47,197 nt of DNA from Bacteroidales bacterium UBA6828 (GTDB lineage: Bacteria; Bacteroidota; Bacteroidia; Bacteroidales; Paludibacteraceae). The position numbers and the translations under genes are program-made. The DNA is taken from positions 30,468 through 77,664 of the forward strand of contig DKEG01000021.1 of assembly GCA_002452095.1 (NCBI GenBank), in the 5' to 3' direction. Below the pieces are notes generated by a model that did no database searches, had not been told where the DNA came from, and worked only from the letters and a program-made list of their open reading frames with translations. Below, piece after piece: positions 33,710 through 41,754 of the stretch. Numbering within the stretch: the stretch's first letter is position 1; every line of letters begins with the position of its first letter.

Positions 33710-34332
33710 AACGAAAAGTTAATTTTTATGTCGTATGGCAAGGACGCACTCCGGGAATATATACCTCGTGGACGGAGTGCGAAGCGCAAATAAAAGGCAT
33801 AGCCGCCAAATACAAAGGATTTGAAACCCGACAGGAAGCCGAAAAAGCCCTTTCGGATGGTTTCGAAGCATATCTTGTGCCAAAGGGGAAAACGGAAAAC
33901 AACACTATCGCCACTGCCCGATACAAACCGGTATATCCCGCTTTGGCAGTGGATGCTGCCTGTTCGGGAAACCCCGGTGTATTGGAATTTAGAGGCGTGA
34001 TAGCCGACACCGGTACAGAGGTCTTCCGCAGGGGACCCTACAAGGGGGGGACCAACAACATCGGTGAGTTCCTCGCCATCGTCTTGGGCTTGGCGTATCT
34101 CAAACAGCATAACCTGCCTTGGGTATTGTATTCCGACAGCCGAACCGCTCTGGCATGGCTGCGCAAAGGAAAGGCACAGACCAAACTCGAATGTACACCC
34201 AAAAACGCAGAACTGTTCGATATGTTGCGGAAAGCCGAACAATGGCTTGCCTGCAACACCTATACCACCACTATCTATAAATGGGATACCGAACATTGGG
34301 GTGAAATACCCGCTGATTTCGGCAGGAAATAA
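33703..34332 (+). CDS. rnhA: Ribonuclease HI with viroplasmin-like N-terminal domain
   Basis: Removes RNA from RNA-DNA hybrids. 209 residues from the ATG at 33703; an upstream start would overlap the promoter. Residues 4-50 are the RNase H1 N-terminal hybrid-binding (caulimovirus viroplasmin) domain: FYVVWQGRTPGIYTSWTEC with AQIKGIAAKYKGFETRQEAEKAL. Residues about 78-209 are the catalytic domain, with the acidic residues in AVDAACSGN, NNIGEFLAI, YSDSRTAL and the C-terminal PADFGRK. The arrangement is usual for Bacteroidetes. It converges with ftsW, leaving 15 bp between stops. Confidence 0.93.
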   Translation: MAKRKVNFYVVWQGRTPGIYTSWTECEAQIKGIAAKYKGFETRQEAEKALSDGFEAYLVPKGKTENNTIATARYKPVYPALAVDAACSGNPGVLEFRGVIADTGTEVFRRGPYKGGTNNIGEFLAIVLGLAYLKQHNLPWVLYSDSRTALAWLRKGKAQTKLECTPKNAELFDMLRKAEQWLACNTYTTTIYKWDTEHWGEIPADFGRK

Positions 34333-34347
34333 CAAGATACAATCCGT

Positions 34348-35595
34348 TCAATCCACTTGTATGTCGGGTACCTCGTCCTGACTGGCGGCAATAGTCTCGT
34401 TCTGACGGTTGCGCAGCGAGACCTGCTCCCTGCTCACGCACATCATAATACCGAAATAGACACTGGTTATCAGCACACTCGTACCCCCCCGGCTGATAAG
34501 CGGCAAAGGCTGACCGGTTACTGGTCCCAGACCGACCGCCACAAGCATGGAAATCAATGCCTGGCAGGTGAGCATCAGTGCCAAACCCATCACCATCAGC
34601 ATAGAGGCATCATCGCCGTAGCGGGTAGAGATGAAACAGGCACGGAAAAGCAGCCACAGGTAGAGCGCAATCACCACCAATGCCCCCACTATCCCCGACT
34701 CTTCCACAATAATGGCATAAATATAATCGGCATACGCAAGCGGCAGATAATCACGCTCTTTGCTGTTGCCGGGAAACACACCGAGAGGAGATTTGCCACC
34801 ACGGGCTATGGCAACATTGGCATACGCCTCCTGACGGTTCTCATCGGTGATAACGAAAGTGGCGGTATCGCTGTCCGCCTTGTCTGCAAACAACTTGCGG
34901 TCAATACGCTTCACCCATGTCTCGGCACGCCCGAAAAGTCCCGTCATCTCACGGTCTCGGCGGACAAAAGCGAACTCTACCACACAATAACCCAATACAA
35001 GAAAAACGATGGCGATACCTGCCGTAAAACCCCAGAACTTGAACGGAATACGTGCCAGAATCCACAGCAGAAAGACAATACCGCAAATCAGGATGGCTGT
35101 GGAGAGGTTGCTCGTCATTACGGGCAGTGCCACCACTGCGGCTATACCGAGTGTCCAAAAGAAATACTTGCGCTTGTCCCCCTCGGTCTTGATGCGCGAG
35201 AGCAGGTCTGCAACCACGATAATAAGCGACAATTTCGCCAACTCGGATGGCTGAACAGTGAAACCCGCAATGCGTACCCAACGTGTGGCACCATTGAGCG
35301 TTACGGCAAACGGATTGCCCGGAATGAGCAGCGAATAGAGCAATACTATGGAAAGCAGCAACAGCACATATCCCCCGATCCGAATGATATAGGACGGCAG
35401 AAACTGCACAAAGAAAGCAATCGCCACACCCAAAGCGATAAACACAATCTGTTGCCCGACAGGACCGAGTACGGAATGTTTCTGATAGACCAACATACTC
35501 GATGCCGAGAACAGTGCAATAACCGCCACCACAATCATCGAGATATAAATCGCCCACAACCCCTTGTCTGTATTTTGTAAGTTCGGTAGTTTCAT
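34348..35595 (-). CDS. ftsW: FtsW, septal peptidoglycan polymerase
   Basis: SEDS-family glycosyltransferase that polymerises lipid II at the septum together with FtsI. 415 residues with about ten membrane helices. Family marks: ALNGATRWVRIAGFTVQPSELAK, the large periplasmic loop with GGKSPLGVFPGNSKERDYLPLAYADYIYAII, VEESG and GQPLPLISRGGTS near the C-terminus. It closes the dcw run in this window; murG, murC, ftsQ, ftsA and ftsZ, which normally follow, are absent. About 240 bp of repeat-rich DNA separate it from the gene before it, the largest gap within the run. Confidence 0.96.
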   Translation of the reverse strand: MKLPNLQNTDKGLWAIYISMIVVAVIALFSASSMLVYQKHSVLGPVGQQIVFIALGVAIAFFVQFLPSYIIRIGGYVLLLLSIVLLYSLLIPGNPFAVTLNGATRWVRIAGFTVQPSELAKLSLIIVVADLLSRIKTEGDKRKYFFWTLGIAAVVALPVMTSNLSTAILICGIVFLLWILARIPFKFWGFTAGIAIVFLVLGYCVVEFAFVRRDREMTGLFGRAETWVKRIDRKLFADKADSDTATFVITDENRQEAYANVAIARGGKSPLGVFPGNSKERDYLPLAYADYIYAIIVEESGIVGALVVIALYLWLLFRACFISTRYGDDASMLMVMGLALMLTCQALISMLVAVGLGPVTGQPLPLISRGGTSVLITSVYFGIMMCVSREQVSLRNRQNETIAASQDEVPDIQVD

Positions 35596-35660
35596 CGTTT
35601 TTTTTATTAAAACCGTTAAAAATCTCCGTTAGTCAGCCGTTAATTTTTGTGTTGAATTTG

Positions 35661-35775
35661 TTATAGGATCGTTATAGGTTGGTTATAGGATAGATATGTT
35701 AAAAAGTTTATCCACCTTATATCCGCCTTACTTTTGCATACGCTATCCACCCGTCATCCACAGAACATCCACCTG
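35661..35775. repeat. Composite 11-bp arrays upstream of ftsW
   Basis: TTATAGGATCG, TTATAGGTTGG, TTATAGGATAG (35661-35693); TATCCACCTTA and TATCCGCCTTA (35709-35730); CTATCCACCCG, TCATCCACAGA, ACATCCACCTG (35743-35775). Same order of array types as the uxaB leader at 9525-9596. Repeated CCGTTA words lie at 35615-35642. No gene in 35596-35832. Confidence 0.9.
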
Positions 35776-35832
35776 TGTCGGACATATCTGCTTTCCCTGT
35801 TTTTTCCCTGATGTTACCCTGAGGATAGGCGG

Positions 35833-36540
35833 CTATTCTGCAGAGTGTTTTCGGAGAATTTCCACCGAGCAGTCGCGCCAATGCTGCAGGTAACCTGCCG
35901 TCATCTGCATATTGCGCATATCGCTGGCATCCCATACGGGAAGCCCCCACCAGCCGTCTGCCTGCCAGTATTTGAGTTGACGGCAACGGCTTTGCAGCAC
36001 ATAGACTACCCCGTAGTAGCGGTTGCCGATACGGAAACGGTCGAGACAAAGCAGGCGGTGGTGCTGTGGATTGACGATGATATTGCGCCACACGATGTCC
36101 GCTCGCTGTAGCGGTTCTGCCTGATAGACATCGCCGTGCAGGTTGATCGTTACCGAGTCGGCATAGATGGCATAGTCGGGTTGCAGATTGACAGGGCGGT
36201 TGGTTTCGATAAGCAGCACCTCGTCGCGATAGACAAAACACAGCGAGTCGGGACGGAAAGGCAGGTCGCGCAGTACGCTTTCCGCAAACCGCCTGCCTTT
36301 GTAGTTGCTGAGACTGTCTGCCGAAACGAAATGCGCCCCGTACGAGCCGTCCGACATATTCTGCTCCATCTTCGGCTGGTCGGTAAAATGCCAATAGATA
36401 TGCGACAAGTTGTCCGTTATGCGTCCCGTTTCCGGTGCATATTGCCAGCGGTCGCCCGACGAAAGCCCGTGTACACCTGCACAGGAAGTGAGCAGCCCGA
36501 GCAGGGCTATCCATAAAAAGTATTTGTATCGTACCATCAT
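35833..36540 (-). CDS. Putative lipoprotein of unknown function
   Basis: 235 residues, no recognised family. The N-terminus has a signal with lipobox LLTSC (about residues 15-19), so it should be lipid-anchored. The rest is a probable beta-rich globular domain with many Tyr and Trp (YWQADGWWGLPVWD). Its start overlaps the stop of the DUF6624 gene by 4 bp (ATGA), so the two are coupled. They sit between murD and ftsW, where Bacteroidota usually have no extra genes; whether they act in envelope synthesis is unknown. Confidence 0.75.
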   Translation of the reverse strand: MMVRYKYFLWIALLGLLTSCAGVHGLSSGDRWQYAPETGRITDNLSHIYWHFTDQPKMEQNMSDGSYGAHFVSADSLSNYKGRRFAESVLRDLPFRPDSLCFVYRDEVLLIETNRPVNLQPDYAIYADSVTINLHGDVYQAEPLQRADIVWRNIIVNPQHHRLLCLDRFRIGNRYYGVVYVLQSRCRQLKYWQADGWWGLPVWDASDMRNMQMTAGYLQHWRDCSVEILRKHSAE

Positions 36541-37283
36541 TTGCTGTATTCTTCAATCCGTTTTTCCAACATCTCCACCTGGTGCGGGAGTAGGTCGCCT
36601 TTTTCCGCCGCCTCACGGAAAACAGGCAGATATTTCTTCCACATATCCATACCGTAGTGCTGCACCACGACCCAGACGGCAGAGGTGGCATCGCCTATCT
36701 CTTTTTTGCCCAACCAGCCGCGTGCGGTGTAGAGCGAGTCCACAAAATGCATATGAAGCGTGTCGGTGCGCAGCATCTCGCGGCAGAGACTGTCTTTCTC
36801 GGGTGCATTGGCATAGTAGGCTGCCACATAGCGGTGGCGGATAGACTGATCCTCGTCCCAGATTGCCATCAGTTGGTCGTACAGCGGGTGTTCGTAAGCG
36901 GCTACCGCCCGTGTATAACGGACTTGACTCTCGCCGGCTACCGCCGCCCAACGGGCATCACTATGCAGCACCTGCAAATCCGCATCGGCATCCAACCGGC
37001 GGCTGTACCATTCGGGGAAACGCTCCAGCAAGGTATTGAGACGGTGAAAAGCCTCATCGGTCTGCCCCGCTTTTGCCGCACAACAAGCGGCGTTGTAATA
37101 GTTGTTGCTCCCCGCCTCTCCGCACGCCAAAGCCTTGCCGTAATAGGCAGATGCTGCGGCATAGGCACCCTCCATATAGCATGAATCGGCGCAGTGGGTC
37201 AGGATAAAGAAATCGGTTGTCTGCGCCATACACATAATAGCGGTACAAGACAGCAAAAACAAGCCCAATCGGAGATTTTTCAT
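36537..37283 (-). CDS. Exported TPR-like protein with DUF6624 domain
   Basis: 248 residues. The signal peptide LGLFLLSCTAIMCMAQ could instead be a lipoprotein signal with Cys in LLSC. Residues about 35-100 form TPR-like helices (YMEGAYAAASAYYGKAL, AACCAAKAGQTDEAFHRLNTLLE). The C-terminal part resembles DUF6624: VWVVVQHYGMDMWKKYLPVFREAAEKGDL, then a Gln-rich end EMLEKRIEEY. The function of that domain is unknown. It starts 6 bp after the murD stop and overlaps the lipoprotein gene by 4 bp, so it belongs to the dcw transcript. Confidence 0.78.
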   Translation of the reverse strand: MKNLRLGLFLLSCTAIMCMAQTTDFFILTHCADSCYMEGAYAAASAYYGKALACGEAGSNNYYNAACCAAKAGQTDEAFHRLNTLLERFPEWYSRRLDADADLQVLHSDARWAAVAGESQVRYTRAVAAYEHPLYDQLMAIWDEDQSIRHRYVAAYYANAPEKDSLCREMLRTDTLHMHFVDSLYTARGWLGKKEIGDATSAVWVVVQHYGMDMWKKYLPVFREAAEKGDLLPHQVEMLEKRIEEYSK

Positions 37284-37289
37284 AGTGTT

Positions 37290-38645
37290 TTATAATTTTC
37301 GGACGGCTGCCATAAACTGATCGCCGCGGTCTTCATATGATTTGAACAAATCGAAACTTGCACAGCACGGTGAGAGCAGCACCGTATCGCCCTCATGTGC
37401 GGCTTGATACGCCCCGACCACGGCATCGTGCAGGTTGTCGGTATCAATAATCTTCAGTCCGAAGCCTCCGAAATGTTCGCGCAGTTTCTCGTTGTGCAGT
37501 CCCATAAAGACCAACGTATGGCATTTCTTGCGCACTAAGTCGTCTATCTCGGAGTAGTCGTTGCCTTTGTCCTTCCCGCCGAGGATCAGCACAGTCGGCG
37601 TGGTCATCGATTCTAATGCGTACCAGCACGAATTGACATTGGTCGCTTTCGAGTCGTTGATAAACCGCACGCCGCGAATGGTTGCTACATATTGCAATCT
37701 GTGCTCCACACCGGCGAACTGCTGCAGGCTCTCGCGGATGACATCGTTCTTAATGTGCAGTATCTGTGCTGCTATCGATGCCGCCATCGAGTTGAGTTGG
37801 TTGTGTTTGCCTTTCAGACTCAACTGCTCCACCGGCACTTGCAACGGTTCTGCGACATTGACCATCAGGTTATTATGTTCAATCCACGCAGCATTCACGC
37901 CGCCGATATTCTTTGCCGACTCACAGGGTGTCTCGAAACCGAAAGGATAGAGCGTCGCCCCTGGACGCATTTTATGTATCTCCTTGTCAATTACGGGGTC
38001 TTCCGCCCAGTAGATAAACGCATCGTCCTGGGTCTGGTTCTGCGTAATGCGGAACTTGGCATTCACATAGTTCTGAAAATCAAATCCGTAGCGGTCGAGG
38101 TGGTCGGGCGTGATATTCATAAGAATAGCGATGTTCGCACGGAAATCGTACATATTATCCAATTGGAACGACGACAGTTCAATCACATAGTAGTCGTGCT
38201 TTTCGTGTGCCACCTGCAATGCTAACGAATTGCCAATATTGCCTGCCAACCCCACATTCAGTCCCGCACGGTGCAGAATGTCGTAAATCAGCGAGGTGGT
38301 GGTTGTCTTGCCGTTGGAACCCGTGATACAGATCATCTTCGCATCGGTGTAGCGGGCGGCAAACTCAATCTCGGAGATAATGGGCGTGCCTTGCGCCTGC
38401 AGTTTCTGTATCATCGGGGCGGTCAGCGGGATACCCGGACTCTTGATTACCTCGTCGGCATTGAGAATAAGCGGCTCGGTATGATGTCCGTCCTCCCATA
38501 CGATGCCGTTTTGGTCAAGCATAGCGCGATACCCGGGTTTGATTTCACCCATATCGCTCACAAAGACATCAAAGCCTTTCTCTTTGGCGAGTATCGCGGC
38601 TCCCGTCCCCGATTCGCCCGCTCCAAGCACTACTATTCGTTTCAT
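37290..38645 (-). CDS. murD: MurD, UDP-MurNAc-L-Ala:D-Glu ligase
   Basis: Adds D-glutamate to UDP-MurNAc-L-alanine in the cytoplasm. 451 residues from the ATG at 38645, where the sequence becomes KRIVVLGAGESGTGAAILA; the longer upstream reading to 39182 only overlaps mraY and is not coding. ATP-binding loop CITGSNGKTTTTSLIYD is near residue 110; NDSKATNVNSCWYAL and LGGKDKGNDYSE are the C-terminal Mur ligase signs; it ends LLSPCCASFDLFKSYEDRGDQF. It follows mraY after 47 bp. Confidence 0.97.
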   Translation of the reverse strand: MKRIVVLGAGESGTGAAILAKEKGFDVFVSDMGEIKPGYRAMLDQNGIVWEDGHHTEPLILNADEVIKSPGIPLTAPMIQKLQAQGTPIISEIEFAARYTDAKMICITGSNGKTTTTSLIYDILHRAGLNVGLAGNIGNSLALQVAHEKHDYYVIELSSFQLDNMYDFRANIAILMNITPDHLDRYGFDFQNYVNAKFRITQNQTQDDAFIYWAEDPVIDKEIHKMRPGATLYPFGFETPCESAKNIGGVNAAWIEHNNLMVNVAEPLQVPVEQLSLKGKHNQLNSMAASIAAQILHIKNDVIRESLQQFAGVEHRLQYVATIRGVRFINDSKATNVNSCWYALESMTTPTVLILGGKDKGNDYSEIDDLVRKKCHTLVFMGLHNEKLREHFGGFGLKIIDTDNLHDAVVGAYQAAHEGDTVLLSPCCASFDLFKSYEDRGDQFMAAVRKL

Positions 38646-38692
38646 AGGTAACATAAATTTGCGTGAATAATCTGTGTTAAAGAAAACGTTAA

Positions 38693-39964
38693 TTATCGTA
38701 TCTTCAATGTCAGTATCGTCAATGCTGCGAGAATCATTGTTACAATACAGAACCGCAGGACGATTTTTGTTTCGTGGTGCAGTTCGTTGTTCCCTTTGAA
38801 CTTTACAATACACGTCGGGTCGTTGCGCAACACCTGTTCCATCGAGGTACGATAGTGGTCGTGCAGGGGCGTGCGTTTCCATACACGGATATGCTTGCCG
38901 CGTTTCTTTGCAAATTTGTACACCTGCGTTTGTACAATCACCGACACGCTCTCCATCAGGAACACCCCGCACAATAGTGGTATCATCAATTCCTTGTGGA
39001 TAATCACTGCACATACGCCGATAATTCCGCCGATAGTCAGACTCCCCGTATCGCCCATAAAGATCTGTGCAGGGAAACCGTTGTACCACAGAAAACCCAC
39101 CAATGCTCCTACAAACGATGCTAGAAACACCACCAACTCCTCGCTGCCAGGTATGTACATTACATCGAAATACTCCGCCCATACGTAACTGCCGCTCACG
39201 TATGCCAGCACAATCAATGCCACACCGATAATCGCCGAGTTACCCGCACACATACCGTCCATTCCATCGTTTAGGTTCGCCCCGTTGCTTACGGCGGCTA
39301 CTACGAATATCGTCAGCAGCACGAAAAATATCCACCCCGCACGGTATTTGTTCTCCTCACCGAGAAATGAGAACATATCCGCATAATTGAAGTTGTGATG
39401 TTTTACAAACGGAATAGTCGTCTGCGTGGATTTCACCGCAGGTGTCTTGTCCACCACCGTGATATTGTTCTCCACGTGCGTGCGGACTACTTCATTCATT
39501 TTTACTTCCGGACTGTAACGGAGCGTCAGCCCCACTATCAAACCGAGCGTAACTTGTCCCGCAATTTTTATCCAACCGTTCAGTCCGTCTTTGTTGTGTC
39601 GGAAAGTCTTGATGTAGTCGTCGGCAAAGCCCAATGCTCCGAGTATCAACGTGGTGATAATCATCAGTATCATATACACATTGCTCAGTTTGCCAACCAA
39701 AAGGCATGGCAGCAATATGCTGACGATAATCACTATTCCGCCCATCGTCGGCACCCCTTTTTTGGCAACATTGAATGGGTCGGTTTTCTCGTCGCGCTGC
39801 GTCTCCGAGATATGCTTGCGTTTCATCAGGCTGATGAAATACTTGCCGAAATAGATACTTACCAGCAGTGCCAGTACGCCTGCCACTATCGCACGGAACG
39901 ATATATATGTCATCAACCGCGCCCCGGGCAGTTCGCTGAAATATGTAAAGAGAGAATAAAACAC
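38693..39964 (-). CDS. mraY: MraY, lipid I synthase
   Basis: Transfers phospho-MurNAc-pentapeptide to undecaprenyl phosphate. 423 residues, longer than the roughly 360 of other phyla because of the insertion near residues 165-205 (after LRYSPEVKMNEVV, containing KHHNFNYADMFSFLGEEN), which is typical of Bacteroidetes. Catalytic Asp pair is in GALGFADDYIKT, further active-site residues in NGANLNDGMDGMCAG, and HDHYRTSM near the end provides the conserved His. Membrane protein with about ten helices. Confidence 0.97.
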   Translation of the reverse strand: MFYSLFTYFSELPGARLMTYISFRAIVAGVLALLVSIYFGKYFISLMKRKHISETQRDEKTDPFNVAKKGVPTMGGIVIIVSILLPCLLVGKLSNVYMILMIITTLILGALGFADDYIKTFRHNKDGLNGWIKIAGQVTLGLIVGLTLRYSPEVKMNEVVRTHVENNITVVDKTPAVKSTQTTIPFVKHHNFNYADMFSFLGEENKYRAGWIFFVLLTIFVVAAVSNGANLNDGMDGMCAGNSAIIGVALIVLAYVSGSYVWAEYFDVMYIPGSEELVVFLASFVGALVGFLWYNGFPAQIFMGDTGSLTIGGIIGVCAVIIHKELMIPLLCGVFLMESVSVIVQTQVYKFAKKRGKHIRVWKRTPLHDHYRTSMEQVLRNDPTCIVKFKGNNELHHETKIVLRFCIVTMILAALTILTLKIR

Positions 39965-40178
39965 TTTTTCTAATTATGAATTATGAATGAATGATGATGA
40001 ATTAACGGCGTCTGCATGATAATTTATGACCGCCCTATGCTATTTGAATAATTTTTGGTCATATTTGGAGCAAAAATAAATGGCATATTTATGTTTTTTA
40101 TAGAGCGAAATTTATGGCTAATTATATGTTCCCATAATAATTAACGTCTAATTACACGATAATCAACGTTCTTAATGT
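39965..40178. other. AT-rich gap between mraY and murE
   Basis: No gene. Two AATTATG heptamers lie at 39971-39984, and an inverted copy (18 of 19) of the repeat at 21311-21329 is at 40139-40157. A -7-like TATTTTTG is present at 40078-40071 on the - strand, without a matching TTG 20 bases upstream. Confidence 0.6.
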
Positions 40179-41630
40179 TTAGCAGTATTTCCGTATCACC
40201 TCGTGGTCGTCAAAGTGGTGCTTCACGCCTTTGATGATCTGGTAATCCTCATGTCCTTTGCCCGCTACGAGAATCACATCGCCCGCCTGCGCCAGCGTGC
40301 AAGCAGTCTTGATGGCGGTCTCGCGGTCTTCTATCACGAGCGTCTGCTTCAGTTCCTCCTCGCTCAGCCCCGCCTCCATATCGTGCAGGATGTCCATCGG
40401 TTCTTCGTCGCGCGGGTTATCCGAGGTGAGTATCAGTTGGTCGGAACCGCGTTTGGCTATCGCTGCCATCATCGGGCGTTTGCCCTTGTCGCGGTTACCG
40501 CCGCAGCCCACCACGGTAATCAGTCGGCTGCCCTTCTTGCGAATCTCGTTGATTGTCTGTATTACGTTGTCTACCGCATCGGGCGTGTGTGCATAATCGA
40601 CAATCGCCGTCCACCCTTTTTCGCTGCGTATTGTCTCGAAACGTCCGTTTACGGGATGTAGCGTCGATAGTACCCGCAGCACTTCCGTCTTGTCGAACCC
40701 GAGGCACATCGCTGCTCCGTAGATACAGAGCAGGTTGCTCACGTTGAACCGCCCCACCAGCGGCACAAACACCTCCTGCCCGTTTATGTCCAACAGCATA
40801 CCGTCGAACCCTTCTTCCAATATCTTCGCATGGTAGTCCGCTATCGCGCGGGTGGAGTAGGTATGTACTTTCGCGCGGCAGTTCTGGGTCATCACCAGCC
40901 CGTTCTTGTCGTCTTTGTTCGTAATGGCAAATGCCTCTTTTTTCAGTCCGTCGAAGAGGCGTTTCTTGGTATCACGGTAGTTGTCAAATGTCTTGTGGTA
41001 GTCGATATGGTCGCGCGTCAGGTTGGTAAACAACGCCCCGTCGAAATCCAGCCCCGCAATACGTTCTTGCGCAATGGCGTGGCTGCTCACCTCCATAAAG
41101 GCGTACTCGCACCCCGCATTCGCCATACGGCGCAGCAACCCGTTCAACTCAATCGCATCGGGTGTTGTGTGTGTGGCGGGTATAGCCTCGTCCTCCACAT
41201 AGTTCACCACCGTCGAGAGCAGCCCCGCTTTGTACCCGAGTCCGCGCACCAATTTATAGAGCAGCGTGGCAATGGTCGTTTTGCCGTTTGTACCCGTTAC
41301 TCCCACCAGCGTCAACTGCTTGCTCGGCTCGCCGAACCAACGGCTTGCCAGCAGACCGAGGGCGTGGTCGGTATTCTCCACGAGGATATAGGTCGTGCCA
41401 TCGGTGGTCGCAGGCATATAATTCGTATTGCTCAGCACCACGGCGGCAGCCCCTTTTGCTACACACGAGGCAATGAACGTATGTCCGTCCACTGCCGTCC
41501 CCGCTTGCGCTACAAACAAATCGCCTTGTTCCACCTTGCGCGAGTCGAACTGTATGCCCGCTATCTCTTTGTCGGTAGTCCCGACTGTCTGCTTCACCTC
41601 TATGGCTTGCAGCAATTCCTTCAGTTTCAT
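40179..41630 (-). CDS. murE: MurE, UDP-MurNAc-tripeptide synthetase (meso-DAP type)
   Basis: Adds the third amino acid to the peptidoglycan stem. 483 residues. The ATP loop GVTGTNGKTTIATLLYKL is near residue 110, and the specificity motif DNPRDEEP near 410 indicates meso-diaminopimelate rather than lysine. The remaining Mur ligase signs are VVDYAHTPDAVDNV-like IVDYAHTPDAVDNV and VVGCGGNRDKGKRPMM. It is separated from ftsI by 124 bp that hold a palindromic element, and from mraY by 214 bp of AT-rich DNA. Full length. Confidence 0.97.
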   Translation of the reverse strand: MKLKELLQAIEVKQTVGTTDKEIAGIQFDSRKVEQGDLFVAQAGTAVDGHTFIASCVAKGAAAVVLSNTNYMPATTDGTTYILVENTDHALGLLASRWFGEPSKQLTLVGVTGTNGKTTIATLLYKLVRGLGYKAGLLSTVVNYVEDEAIPATHTTPDAIELNGLLRRMANAGCEYAFMEVSSHAIAQERIAGLDFDGALFTNLTRDHIDYHKTFDNYRDTKKRLFDGLKKEAFAITNKDDKNGLVMTQNCRAKVHTYSTRAIADYHAKILEEGFDGMLLDINGQEVFVPLVGRFNVSNLLCIYGAAMCLGFDKTEVLRVLSTLHPVNGRFETIRSEKGWTAIVDYAHTPDAVDNVIQTINEIRKKGSRLITVVGCGGNRDKGKRPMMAAIAKRGSDQLILTSDNPRDEEPMDILHDMEAGLSEEELKQTLVIEDRETAIKTACTLAQAGDVILVAGKGHEDYQIIKGVKHHFDDHEVIRKYC

Positions 41631-41725
41631 ATCGTATGCAAAACTAATTCAACTAAATATAAAATTCTTTTTATTTCCTTTATTTCTCTCGCACCGCTTC
41701 GAAGTCGTATAGGAATAACAATCCT

Positions 41726-41754
41726 TAAGCCCTCTCTTTGAGGGGGGGGGAGTC
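41726..41754. repeat. Palindromic element, copy 3 (ftsI-murE gap)
   Basis: Degenerate copy: CCCTCTCTTTGAGGGG and a long G-run; its complement begins GGACTCCCCC. It abuts the last base of the ftsI stop codon. Confidence 0.8.

Noticed and set aside
38646..39182. In-frame extension of murD to a 630-residue protein
   Set aside because: The extension overlaps mraY, has no family similarity, and the MurD start motif KRIVVLGAGESG begins directly at 38645.
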